DNA of 64,000 nucleotides from assembly GCF_014203095.1 (NCBI RefSeq), contig NZ_JACHIG010000009.1:1-64000 (forward strand), written 5' to 3'. The stretch is from Prosthecobacter vanneervenii. GTDB taxonomy: Bacteria > Verrucomicrobiota > Verrucomicrobiia > Verrucomicrobiales > Verrucomicrobiaceae. Positions within the stretch are counted from its first letter, which is position 1; each line of letters begins with the position of its first letter. Made by a program: the position numbers and the translations under genes. Positions 26,099-34,696 of the stretch are shown here, one piece after another. The notes under the pieces are model-generated. The model made no database searches and was not told where the DNA came from. It saw nothing but the letters and a program-made list of their open reading frames with translations.

Positions 26099-26342
26099 TT
26101 ACGCCTGCCTATCCATGAGCCCATGGCTTTCGCAGCTATGCGAGACACCCATGGCATCATTCAGGCAGCACCTGCTAGCACAAGGTGCAGCACTACCATG
26201 AAGGCTTGAACAACCACTTCGCGAAAGAAAACCGCGACTTTCAGCATGGCGACCTCACGGCGGGTCATTCGACCTGTTCTCGAAAAGATTGTCCGAGTGA
26301 ACCAGCGAGCGCATCGGCCGCAGTGGAAAGGCGGGAGCGCCA

Positions 26343-26364
26343 CCTGGTATTTGAAGATACCAGG
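26343..26364. repeat. 8-bp hairpin
   Basis: CCTGGTAT and ATACCAGG around TTGAAG. There is no T-run. Role unknown. Confidence 0.5.
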
Positions 26365-26503
26365 CAAGCGACTAACGCAGTCGATGGGGCCCCTGCACCG
26401 CTATGGCAATGTGACTGGCTTTTCGAGAACAGATCTACACCCTGATGCGATAAAAACAGGTCTGAAGGTGGAGACGCGAGAATGCAGGGAGATGCGAAAG
26501 CGT

Positions 26504-26527
26504 GAGGGATCGGGACGATCCCTCTAC
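26504..26527 (-). repeat. GTAG-headed 9-bp palindrome
   Basis: GAGGGATCG-GGA-CGATCCCTC (26504-26524). GTAG reads on minus at 26527-26524, overlapping the palindrome by one base. Its form is that of a REP, but its stem sequence differs from the RAYT-linked class. Confidence 0.55.
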
Positions 26528-26759
26528 GCCAGAGGCCGGGAGCATGGGATGCTGGCTTCCACCCATGAGACCCGTTTTCTGCTGTGCGTGGTATGACACT
26601 GATGGCACCTGCCAGAGCAGGAGCTAGAACGAGCACTGACGCAGTACAATCCGCGCTGAGAAACCACGTAAAGCATGGACACAGCGGAACCCAGTTGCAG
26701 CATACCAACAAAACCACTCCGGCATTGCCAAACAGGCAGGCCGGAAGCAAGCATGCTCC

Positions 26760-27992
26760 ATGCACATTCCGACCCTCATCGAGCACAAGCGCGACGGCGG
26801 CGTTCTTTCCTCCGGAGACATCCGCCATGTGATCGACGCCTTCACTCGCGGAGACATGCCGGAGTACCAGATGAGCGCGCTGGCCATGGCCATCTACTTC
26901 CGCGGCATGACGCCGGAGGAGACCGCCGCGCTGACGGAGGCCATGCTGCACAGCGGCACCATGCTGCTGTGGAATGACCATGACCCCATGCGTGTGGACA
27001 AGCACAGCACCGGCGGCATCGGCGACAAGACCTCCCTCATTCTCGCGCCGCTGCTGGCCTGTGACAACGTCTGGGTGCCCATGATCTCCGGCCGGGGCCT
27101 CGGCATCACCGGCGGCACGCTGGACAAGCTGGAGAGCATCCCCGGCTTCCGCACGCAGCTCAACGAGGTGGAGATTCACAACGTGATCGACCGCATCGGC
27201 TGCGTGATGGTGGGGCAGACCGCCGGCATCTGCCCGGCGGACAAGAAGCTCTACGCCCTGCGGGATGTGACCGGCACGGTGCCAAGCATTCCGCTCATCA
27301 CCGCCAGCATCATGAGCAAGAAGCTGGCCGAGGGTCTCAACCGCCTGGTGCTGGATGTGAAGTGGGGCAGCGGCGCCTTCATGAAAACGGAGGCGGACGC
27401 CCATCATCTGGCCCAGAGCCTCGTGACCGTGGGCCAGGCCATGGGAGTGCGCTCCAGCGTTCGCCTTAGCGCCATGAATGAGCCCACCGGAGAGTCCGCC
27501 GGCAATGCGCTGGAGGTGGCCGAATGCGTGCGCTGCTTGAAGGGCGAAGGCCCGCAGGACCTGGAGGACATCGTGCTGGATCTGGCCTCCGCCGTTTCCA
27601 TCTCCCCCCGCGCCGAACTGCGCGCCATGCTGCACCGGGGTGAAGCGTGGCTGAAGTTTCAAAAGATGGTGCAGGCCCAGGGCGGCAATGTGGAGACACT
27701 GGAAAAGATGACCTCCGTGCATCGTGCCCCCTTCATCGGCGAACTCAAGGCCACTGCCAGCGGCACACTGACAAAGATGGATGCAGGAGGCATCGGCCAG
27801 GCCGTGCTGGAGCTGGGGGCCGGACGCTCCAAGGCCGCCGATCCTATCGACTACGCCGTGGGCTGCGACCAGATCGCCAAGACCGGCACGCAGGTGCAGG
27901 CGGGCGATGTGCTGCTGCGCGTGCACGCGCGGACGAAAGGCGCACTCTTCCGCACGCTCGATCTTTTGCCGCACAGTATTGAGATCGTGTGA
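26760..27992 (+). CDS. deoA: thymidine / pyrimidine-nucleoside phosphorylase
   Basis: 410 residues. It cleaves (deoxy)thymidine or uridine with phosphate to base plus (deoxy)ribose-1-phosphate in nucleoside salvage. The signature 'SGRGLGITGGTLDKLESIPG' lies at about 113-132, and 'DKHSTGGIGDKTS' (phosphate binding) at about 80-92. The three domains and length are normal. The start fits the family N-terminus 'IPTLIEHKRDGG'. Two genes follow closely (22 bp and 3 bp gaps), so it probably leads a three-gene operon. Confidence 0.93.
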   Translation: MHIPTLIEHKRDGGVLSSGDIRHVIDAFTRGDMPEYQMSALAMAIYFRGMTPEETAALTEAMLHSGTMLLWNDHDPMRVDKHSTGGIGDKTSLILAPLLACDNVWVPMISGRGLGITGGTLDKLESIPGFRTQLNEVEIHNVIDRIGCVMVGQTAGICPADKKLYALRDVTGTVPSIPLITASIMSKKLAEGLNRLVLDVKWGSGAFMKTEADAHHLAQSLVTVGQAMGVRSSVRLSAMNEPTGESAGNALEVAECVRCLKGEGPQDLEDIVLDLASAVSISPRAELRAMLHRGEAWLKFQKMVQAQGGNVETLEKMTSVHRAPFIGELKATASGTLTKMDAGGIGQAVLELGAGRSKAADPIDYAVGCDQIAKTGTQVQAGDVLLRVHARTKGALFRTLDLLPHSIEIV

Positions 27993-28013
27993 CGTTTGTT
28001 CACCCATCTCCGC

Positions 28014-28937
28014 ATGAACCGCCGTCGTTTTCTCCAGACCACCGCTGCCGCTGCCTTGCTGCATGAATCTGCGCCGGCCGCAGCGCCAGCCACGCGCATC
28101 GTCGACACGCACACTCATTTCTATGATCCCTCGCGGCCAGGTGGCGTGCCATGGCCTGGCAAAGGATCACCACTCTACCGCACCGTGCTGCCTGCCGACT
28201 GGCTGGCTGTGGCTGCACCGCATGGCGTGAAGGAAACCGTCGTGGTCGAAGCCAGCCCGCTGGTGGAGGACAACCAGTGGATATTCGATCTGGCCGCGAA
28301 GGAGAAGAGCATCGTGGGCTTTGTGGGGCATCTCGATCCGGGCGATGCATTCGCTGACCATCTGAAGCGCTTTGCCGCCAATCCCATCTTTCGTGGTGTG
28401 CGCTGGAGTGGCACACATTTGCAGGACACGACAAAGCAGAATGCTGTGCTGGCTGGTGCCAAGGCATTGGCTGAGCATGGCCTGGAGCTGGACCTCAATG
28501 GCGGCCCCACCTATCTGCCACATGCCGCCAAGCTGGCCACTGATGTGACGGACCTGCGCATCGTCATCAATCACCTCGGAGCCTCCGGCGATCCTCAGTC
28601 TCTGCGCCCCGAGTGGAAGGAAAACATCCGTGCCGTGGCCAAGCTGCCGAACGTCCTCATGAAAGTCTCCGCGCTGGTGGAACAGGTGAAATGTGAGTAC
28701 GGCAAGGCTCCGCAGGATACCGCCTACTACCTCCCCATTCTCGATCATCTCTGGGAATCCTTCGGCCCCGACCGCCTCATCTACGGCAGCGACTGGCCCG
28801 TCTCCGACAAAGGCGCATCCTATGATGTCGTCTTCAAGGTCGTGGACGAGTTCTTCCGCAGCAAGGGCAGCGAGGCATGTGAAAAGTATTTCTGGAAGAA
28901 CTCGCTGGCGGCGTATCGGTGGATTGAACGTCAATAA
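28014..28937 (+). CDS. Tat-exported amidohydrolase-2 family protein
   Basis: 307 residues from MNRRRFLQTT (28014), a Tat signal with RRRFLQ. The TIM-barrel metal site starts 'IVDTHTHFYDP' (about 27-37). 'IVINHLGASG' and 'LIYGSDWPVSD' give the later His and Asp ligands. The family (PF04909-like) includes lactonases and decarboxylases; the substrate here is unknown. It begins 22 bp after deoA. Confidence 0.82.
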   Translation: MNRRRFLQTTAAAALLHESAPAAAPATRIVDTHTHFYDPSRPGGVPWPGKGSPLYRTVLPADWLAVAAPHGVKETVVVEASPLVEDNQWIFDLAAKEKSIVGFVGHLDPGDAFADHLKRFAANPIFRGVRWSGTHLQDTTKQNAVLAGAKALAEHGLELDLNGGPTYLPHAAKLATDVTDLRIVINHLGASGDPQSLRPEWKENIRAVAKLPNVLMKVSALVEQVKCEYGKAPQDTAYYLPILDHLWESFGPDRLIYGSDWPVSDKGASYDVVFKVVDEFFRSKGSEACEKYFWKNSLAAYRWIERQ

Positions 28938-28940
28938 CCC

Positions 28941-29393
28941 ATGCGCCTCGTACTCCAACGCGTCTCCTCTGCTTCCGTCACTGTGGATGGCAGCATCACC
29001 GGCCAGATTGGCACCGGGTTCATGATCCTGGCCGGGATTGAAGGCGAGGACACACTCGATGACCTGACCTGGCTGGTGCAAAAGGTGACGCAGATGCGGG
29101 TCTTTGGCGATGCGGAGGGAAAGATGAACCTCAGTGTGAAAGACGTGGGCGGCGATCTGCTGGTGGTGAGCCAGTTCACGCTGCATGCCAGCACCAAGAA
29201 AGGAAACCGCCCCAGCTTCATCCGCGCGGCGCGGCCGGAGATTGCTATCCCGCTCTACGAGCAGTTTCTCGCCCTGCTGGAGACGGAGATGGGCAGACCG
29301 GTGGCACGTGGCATCTTCGGAGCGGACATGAAGGTGGCGCTGGTGAATGACGGCCCTGTAACCATCTGCATCGACTCAAGGGCAAGGGAGTAA
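28941..29393 (+). CDS. dtd: D-aminoacyl-tRNA deacylase
   Basis: 150 residues, a typical DTD. It hydrolyses D-amino acids (and glycine mischarged on tRNA-Ala) from tRNA. The two catalytic signatures are present: 'SQFTLHAS' (77-84) and 'NDGPVT' (136-141, with the Gly-cisPro pair). It starts 3 bp after the previous stop and is presumably co-translated. It converges with the PP2C gene. Confidence 0.95.
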   Translation: MRLVLQRVSSASVTVDGSITGQIGTGFMILAGIEGEDTLDDLTWLVQKVTQMRVFGDAEGKMNLSVKDVGGDLLVVSQFTLHASTKKGNRPSFIRAARPEIAIPLYEQFLALLETEMGRPVARGIFGADMKVALVNDGPVTICIDSRARE

Positions 29394-29442
29394 GCCAGGA
29401 GATGGCACGAAGGCGCGCCACTTCCTCAAGTTCCTTTCACTC

Positions 29443-30279
29443 CTAGCTGATCTTCACCACACCCACCGTCGTGTTGTCCTGGCGGTCGTTGTTGATGCGG
29501 CGGATGGCAAAGATGATGGCGTCGGAGATCTTGTCGGCCGTGGTGTGCTTGCCAAAGCTGAGCAGCTCCTCCAGCGCCTTGTGAGTGAGGGTAAAGATGC
29601 CGTCGCTGGCGGCGATGACGATGTCTCCTTTTTTCAGCACCAGCGGCTCCGGCGGGGCGTCGATGAGGGCCAGCGGCATGCCCATGAGGGCGGCCTGCAG
29701 CGTGTGGCGGTCGGGGTGGTTTTCCGCCTCCTCGCGGGTGATCTCTCCGCGTGCGGCGCGGGCGTCGATGATGGGGGAAAGGCTGTGGTCCGCATTCAGG
29801 CGGATGAGCTCGCCATCGCGGAAGAGGAAGAGCGGGGAATCCCCCACACTGATCCACTCCAAGGTTTTGGGGGTGATGAGCACGCCCACCATCGTGGTAC
29901 CCATGGGCGGGGCCACGCTGGGCATGCGGCTGGTGATGAAGCCTAGCGTCTCATTCGCCACCTCCACGGCGTGGCGGAGCTTCCAGGAGTTGGGACCGTC
30001 CTGCTCGTGGTAGGCACGGACAAAGGCGTTCACCCCGATGTAGCTGGCCACGCTGCCACCGGCATGCGCGCCGAGGCCGTCTCCCACCACCAGAAGCAGG
30101 CGCTCCAGGCTGCGCTCCTCGGGCTCCGCCGCATCGGCAAAGGCATAGTAGTCCTCCTGATTGTCCCGGCGGCCGCGGTACTGCCGGGCGGCAAAGTCCT
30201 GCTCCTGGATGAAAGCAGGGGGCTGGGTTTCAAGCAGGGGGACGCGATCGGTCAGGACGGTGGTGGTGGGGGCGCTCAC
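29443..30279 (-). CDS. PP2C-type Ser/Thr protein phosphatase
   Basis: 278 residues with a GTG start (30279-30277) that overlaps the stop codon of the galM-like gene. PP2C metal motifs: 'RRDNQEDYY' (about 36-44), 'VVGDGLGAHAGG' (about 63-74), 'MGTTMVGVLI' (about 123), 'SVGDSPLFLFRDG' (about 142), 'VIAASDGIFTL' (about 218) and 'QDNTTVGVV' at the end. It removes phosphate from Ser/Thr and would be the natural counter-enzyme of the kinase encoded nearby at 31.5-34.7 kb. No sensor domain is attached. Confidence 0.9.
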   Translation of the reverse strand: MSAPTTTVLTDRVPLLETQPPAFIQEQDFAARQYRGRRDNQEDYYAFADAAEPEERSLERLLLVVGDGLGAHAGGSVASYIGVNAFVRAYHEQDGPNSWKLRHAVEVANETLGFITSRMPSVAPPMGTTMVGVLITPKTLEWISVGDSPLFLFRDGELIRLNADHSLSPIIDARAARGEITREEAENHPDRHTLQAALMGMPLALIDAPPEPLVLKKGDIVIAASDGIFTLTHKALEELLSFGKHTTADKISDAIIFAIRRINNDRQDNTTVGVVKIS

Positions 30280-31379
30280 TCGGCAGAAAACTGGTAAATC
30301 GTGGTGCTCTGAAAGGTTTCGCCCGGACGCAGGGTCGTGCCGGGGAAGCTGGGATGATTCGGGCTATCGGGATAATGCTGCGTTTCCAGGCAGAAACCAT
30401 GCCGCTTTGCATAAATATGCCCACCCTTGCCCGGCACGCCATTGAGATGATTGCCGGTGTAGAGCTGCACCCCGGGCTCCGTGGTGCGCACGGTCATCAC
30501 GCGACCGCTGGCGGTGTCTTTGACGATGGCTGCCAGCTTCAGGCCGCTGCCCTGGAGGACGTAGTTATGGTCGTAGCCGATGCCCTGCACGAGAGGCTTG
30601 AAGTCCGCGCCGATGCGCTCGCCGATGGCATGCGGAGTGGTGAAGTCCAACGGCGTGCCCTTGATGCTGGCGATCTCGCCGGTGGGAATGAGGTCATCGT
30701 CCGTGGCGGTGATCTGTTCGGTGGGAATCGTCAGCTGGTGGCCGAGGATGTCGCCGCTGCCTTCGCCGGAGAGGTTGAAGTAGGCGTGGTTGGTCAGGTT
30801 CAGCACAGTGGCCTTGTCCGCGGTGGCCGCGTAGTCGATCTTCAGGCCGTTGTCAGGCGTGAGGGTGTAGGTCACGGTGCACTTCAGGGTGCCGGGGTAG
30901 CCTTCCTCGCCATCGGGGCTGGTGTAGCTGAGTTCCACCCCATCCTTAACCGCCTTGGCGGCCCAGAGTTTCTTGTCAAAGCCTGCCTTGCCGCCGTGAA
31001 GCTGGTGTTTGCCAGAGTTGGCCGTTACGGAGTATTCCACGCCATCGAGGGTGAACTTTGCCCCGCCGATGCGGTTGGCGTAGCGACCGGTAATACAGCC
31101 AAAAAAGGGGTTCTTGCCGAGGTAGCCGTCCAGGCTGTCAAAGCCCAGCGTCACATCCGCGAGAGCTCCTTTTTTATCCGGCGCCTTCAGCGTGACGATG
31201 TAGCCGCCCCAGGTGCAAATTTGCGCTTCCAGACCGCCGGTGTTTTTCAGCGTGAAGAGCTGGACCTCCTCGCCCGCCGGTGTTTTACCCCAGGTTCGGG
31301 ATTCCACGCTGGCGGCAGATGACAGACCGGAAATGGACATGAGGAGCAGGAAAAGGCTGGGCAGCGCGTGGCGGCGCAT
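30276..31379 (-). CDS. galM: secreted aldose 1-epimerase (galactose mutarotase)
   Basis: 367 residues from MRRHALPSLF (31379), with a signal peptide ('GLSSAASVE'). Family motifs: 'CITGRYANRIGGAKF' (about 98-112), 'QLHGGKAGFDKKLW', 'LTNHAYFNLSG' (catalytic His region), 'PTGEI' and near the end 'YTGNHLNGVPGKGG', then 'CLETQHYPDSPNHP' with the catalytic Glu. It interconverts alpha and beta aldoses, here apparently in the periplasm. Its stop codon overlaps the GTG start of the PP2C gene by 4 bp, so the two are translationally coupled. Confidence 0.92.
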   Translation of the reverse strand: MRRHALPSLFLLLMSISGLSSAASVESRTWGKTPAGEEVQLFTLKNTGGLEAQICTWGGYIVTLKAPDKKGALADVTLGFDSLDGYLGKNPFFGCITGRYANRIGGAKFTLDGVEYSVTANSGKHQLHGGKAGFDKKLWAAKAVKDGVELSYTSPDGEEGYPGTLKCTVTYTLTPDNGLKIDYAATADKATVLNLTNHAYFNLSGEGSGDILGHQLTIPTEQITATDDDLIPTGEIASIKGTPLDFTTPHAIGERIGADFKPLVQGIGYDHNYVLQGSGLKLAAIVKDTASGRVMTVRTTEPGVQLYTGNHLNGVPGKGGHIYAKRHGFCLETQHYPDSPNHPSFPGTTLRPGETFQSTTIYQFSAE

Positions 31380-31531
31380 GGCGGGGTTGGTGGGAAAGAG
31401 GTTGGGGCGGAGTTTGCCGTTTTCGCCAGCGTTAGGCAAGAAAGGATTCCAGCCGCCTTGCTGAAGTTTCTGGCCAGCCCCGCATGATCTTGTGTAACCT
31501 GCGCCGCCACATTCCCCATGCAGCCGGTATC

Positions 31532-34500
31532 ATGGACTCTCCCCCTTCCTCCTCTGATCCCTTTCATGGGCTGAACCCCGCCGACCTCATGGCCGCAGCA
31601 GCCATGCCGACCGACGGCGGCGCGGACACACTGCCACTCTCCCGCGCCGACCTGCCCTCTGTGGCGGAAATCGCGGCTGCGTTTCCTGATCTCGAAATCC
31701 TGGATCTCATCGGCCACGGCGGCATGAGCGCGGTTTTCAAGGCGCGCCAGCCGAGGCTGGACCGCATCGTGGCGCTGAAAGTGCTGCCCAAGTCGCTGGC
31801 GGCGACGCCCGGCTTTGCGGAGCGATTTACACGGGAGGGCCGTGTGCTGGCGCGGCTGAGCCATCCGGGCATCGTGACGGTGCATGATTTTGGCGAGAGC
31901 GGAGGCTTCTGTTACCTCATCATGGAATACGTCGATGGTGTAAACCTGCGCCAGGCCATGCGTGCCGGGCGCTTCACACCGGAGCAGGCGCTGGGCATCG
32001 TGCCCGTGATGTGCGAGGCGCTGCAGTATGCCCACAGCCAGGGCGTGCTGCACCGCGACATCAAGCCGGAGAACATCCTGCTGGATGCGCAGGGCCGGGT
32101 GAAGATCGTGGACTTTGGCATCGCCAAGATCCTGGATGAAAAAGGCGGCGACTCCATGCTGCTGACGCAGAGCGGCGCGCGGCTGGGCACTGCCCCCTAC
32201 ATGGCGCCGGAGCAGATCGAAAAGCCCGCCACGGTGGACCACCGCGCAGACATCTACAGCCTGGGCGTGGTGTTTTACGAGATGCTCACCGGAGAGCTGC
32301 CGCTCGGCCGCTTTGCCGCCCCCTCTGAAAAGGCGGCGGTGAACGGCGGCATGGACGAGATCGTCTTCAGGGCTCTGGCCAAAGAGCGCGAGCGCCGCCA
32401 GCAGAGTGCGGGGGAGTTTAAGACACAAATCGAAGGTGTGGCCAGCCTGCCACCTCAGATGCGGCGCTCAGTGGCGTGGCAGTTTCAAAGCTTTGAATAC
32501 AAGACCAGGCGCACGCTCTTTGGCATGCCGCTGCTGCATGTGACCTCCGGCATCGATCCCGCCACCGGGCGCAAGCGCGTAGCGCGCGGCTTCTTTGCCC
32601 TGGGAGACAAGGCCGTGGGCGTGGTGGCTTTTGGCGGGCAGGCTCGTGGCATCTTTGCCTGCGGCGGCATGGCCGTGGGCGTGGTGGCCATCGGGGGCAT
32701 GGCGGTGGGGCTGGTCTGCTGGGGCGGGCTGGCGCTGGCGCTGGTGTTTGCCCTGGGCGGGCTCAGCATCGGCACGCTGGCCTCAGGCGGTGCGGCCATC
32801 GGCTGGCAGGCGCTGGGGGGCACGGCTTTCGGATGGTACGCGCACGGAGGCTATGTCATCGCCCAGCATGGGCTGGGCGGCCAGGTGTACGCGCCGCATG
32901 TGTACCAAGCCTTTGCCGAGCTGCCCGCCGCGCTGCGCTGGATGTCAGACACCTCCGGGTGGATGAGCTTTGGGGCCTTCCTGTGGCTGCCGCTGATGCT
33001 GCCCTCAGTCCTCGTGCCATGGTGGGCGCGCAGGCAGCTGGAGTTTGAGGCACTGGGGAGCAGCAGGAATGCCACCCCCTGGTATGAGCGCCCCTCTCGA
33101 GTGCTATGGACGCTGCCTGCCATGCTGCTGGTCTTTGGAGCCCTGGCGTGGATGTTCAGCCACTGGCTGCACGCGGGCGTGGCGGGAATAAGCGCGCCCA
33201 TCTTTATCGCATCTGCAATCGGAGTCGTGGGACTCATCCTGGCGGGCATGAGCCTGCCGCTGTGGCTGCGGCTGGTGCCCATGAACTCCCTCTACGGCGT
33301 GCGCCTGCCTTCCGCCTTTGTCTCCGATCAGCGCTGGTATGATGTGAACGCTGTCTTTGGCAAGCAGCTCTTTGGCTGGTCGCTCACCATCGTGGGAGCA
33401 GGGCTGGCGGGCTTTTACCAGCTGCCGCGCCATCAGGATGCGTATGCCTGGGCTGCGCTCACGCTCACACTTGCCGGCGTGGCGGCTTCGGTGATCTCCA
33501 CGCTGGTATGGATGCGCCGCCATCCGGTGGGCGGGCCGGAGATCAAGCCACACCGGCTGGCGCGAAATCTTGAACTGCTGCTACCGGCGCTGGTGCTGGG
33601 CTTTTTCATCAAGGCCTTCATCTGCGCGTCCTATTCCATCCCCCATGGCAATGAGCCCGGCGTGGCCAAAGGCAGCTGGTGGCTGGCCTCACGCCTCAAC
33701 ACCGGCTTCGCGCCAGGAGATCTGATTGCCTATGCCCATGAGAGCGGCCAGACGTGGCTGGGCCGCGTGGTGGCAGTGGAGCCCAAGGGCCTGCGGCTGA
33801 AGCGTGGCAGCAGCAAGGAGGAGTTCTTCATGCCGTGGGATAAGATCATCGGCAAGATGCTGTTTTCGTACTGGCCCAGGGAGGCGTGGAAGGCGGGCGC
33901 GGATGTGGGGCCGGAAGCGCCTAACGCCTCACCGCCGCCTGTGGTGGAAGGCACCGCCCGTGCTCTGGAGCAAAAGCCCGTGCTGCGCTTTGTGCGGCTG
34001 CAGCGGAACCAGCAAAGCTGGGAATGGCCGCTGTATTCTCCGGATGGAAAGCCGCTGTACGATGAAAAATCCCGCCGTCTCGTCACCGAATCATCGGGAG
34101 ATTCCATGTGCTCTGCTGGTGCTGAAGACTGCTGGCTGCAGATGTGGTTTGAACATCCGGACTTTGATCCTTACAGCGCGGTCGGGGTGGAAATCAGTGA
34201 TGCGAGCGGCCTGCCGTTAAAAGATCGCGATGGCAGCCTCATGGGGCAGGGCAATGGTCTGGCGGGGCGAAATAATCCACTGCTCGGCTATGTGCTCAGT
34301 CCTGGGCGCGTTGGCAGGCTGCCTTCGGAAGTCCAGATCACCCTGCGGTACTCCATCGGTCCATGGCAGCCTGGCAAAGTGATCCCATCCACCTGGCAGG
34401 GGGCGATGTGGCTGAGCAAGGACTGCATGCTTGCCGGGCCTGGAGACGACTCCCGGCATCTGGCTTTTGTCTCATGGTCCATGGGTTCCTACGACACTCT

Positions 34501-34696
34501 CTATGATGCCGTGGCGCGGCTGAAAAACGGCGGCAGCACCGGGTCGCTTGATCTGTCGTGGGCTGGAAGCGGAGGGAACATCGTTCAGCGACGGAGCTTC
34601 CGGGTGTCTCTCAGCGAAGTGGAGTCTTTTCAGTTTCGCAGCCGCAAGATCCAAAGCGTGACTTTTACTCACGTGAAGACCCCGCCCCTCCCATGA
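31532..34696 (+). CDS. membrane Ser/Thr protein kinase with degenerate signal-peptidase-like domain
   Basis: 1054 residues from MDSPPSSSDPF (31532). Kinase domain about 56-305: Gly loop 'GHGGMSAVFKARQ', 'VALKVL', HRD at 174-176 with 'IKPEN', DFG at 194-196, APE at 225-227. Then comes a Gly/Val-rich repeat region (about 353-453, units like 'GGMAVGVVAIGG') and about six membrane helices (about 480-700). After the last helix, 'ASYSIPHGNEPG' (about 700-711) with 'GDLIAYA', 'GRVVAVEPKGLRLKRG' and 'GKMLFSYWP' follows the plan of signal peptidase I, but the Ser-Met catalytic site is replaced by Asn707-Glu. The C-terminal 250 residues are beta-rich and not recognised. The stop overlaps the sigma-factor start (ATGA). 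Confidence 0.85.
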   Translation: MDSPPSSSDPFHGLNPADLMAAAAMPTDGGADTLPLSRADLPSVAEIAAAFPDLEILDLIGHGGMSAVFKARQPRLDRIVALKVLPKSLAATPGFAERFTREGRVLARLSHPGIVTVHDFGESGGFCYLIMEYVDGVNLRQAMRAGRFTPEQALGIVPVMCEALQYAHSQGVLHRDIKPENILLDAQGRVKIVDFGIAKILDEKGGDSMLLTQSGARLGTAPYMAPEQIEKPATVDHRADIYSLGVVFYEMLTGELPLGRFAAPSEKAAVNGGMDEIVFRALAKERERRQQSAGEFKTQIEGVASLPPQMRRSVAWQFQSFEYKTRRTLFGMPLLHVTSGIDPATGRKRVARGFFALGDKAVGVVAFGGQARGIFACGGMAVGVVAIGGMAVGLVCWGGLALALVFALGGLSIGTLASGGAAIGWQALGGTAFGWYAHGGYVIAQHGLGGQVYAPHVYQAFAELPAALRWMSDTSGWMSFGAFLWLPLMLPSVLVPWWARRQLEFEALGSSRNATPWYERPSRVLWTLPAMLLVFGALAWMFSHWLHAGVAGISAPIFIASAIGVVGLILAGMSLPLWLRLVPMNSLYGVRLPSAFVSDQRWYDVNAVFGKQLFGWSLTIVGAGLAGFYQLPRHQDAYAWAALTLTLAGVAASVISTLVWMRRHPVGGPEIKPHRLARNLELLLPALVLGFFIKAFICASYSIPHGNEPGVAKGSWWLASRLNTGFAPGDLIAYAHESGQTWLGRVVAVEPKGLRLKRGSSKEEFFMPWDKIIGKMLFSYWPREAWKAGADVGPEAPNASPPPVVEGTARALEQKPVLRFVRLQRNQQSWEWPLYSPDGKPLYDEKSRRLVTESSGDSMCSAGAEDCWLQMWFEHPDFDPYSAVGVEISDASGLPLKDRDGSLMGQGNGLAGRNNPLLGYVLSPGRVGRLPSEVQITLRYSIGPWQPGKVIPSTWQGAMWLSKDCMLAGPGDDSRHLAFVSWSMGSYDTLYDAVARLKNGGSTGSLDLSWAGSGGNIVQRRSFRVSLSEVESFQFRSRKIQSVTFTHVKTPPLP

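Larger units (their letters stand above)
26099..26759. other. 661-bp intergenic stretch, no gene seen
   Basis: No credible coding sequence. It holds a hairpin (26343-26364), a strong GTAG-headed palindrome (26504-26527), and the motif 'AACAGGTCTGA' shared with 2492. The last ~100 bp should contain the promoter of deoA, but no clear consensus boxes are visible. Decayed gene remnants are possible but cannot be named. Confidence 0.55.

Noticed and set aside
26099..26759. Small frames in the 661-bp gap as genes
   Set aside because: Several frames of 60-116 codons overlap on both strands; none has a credible start context, motif or composition.
30276..31439. Longer start for the aldose epimerase at 31439
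   Set aside because: The 20 extra residues come before a normal signal peptide that begins at 31379.
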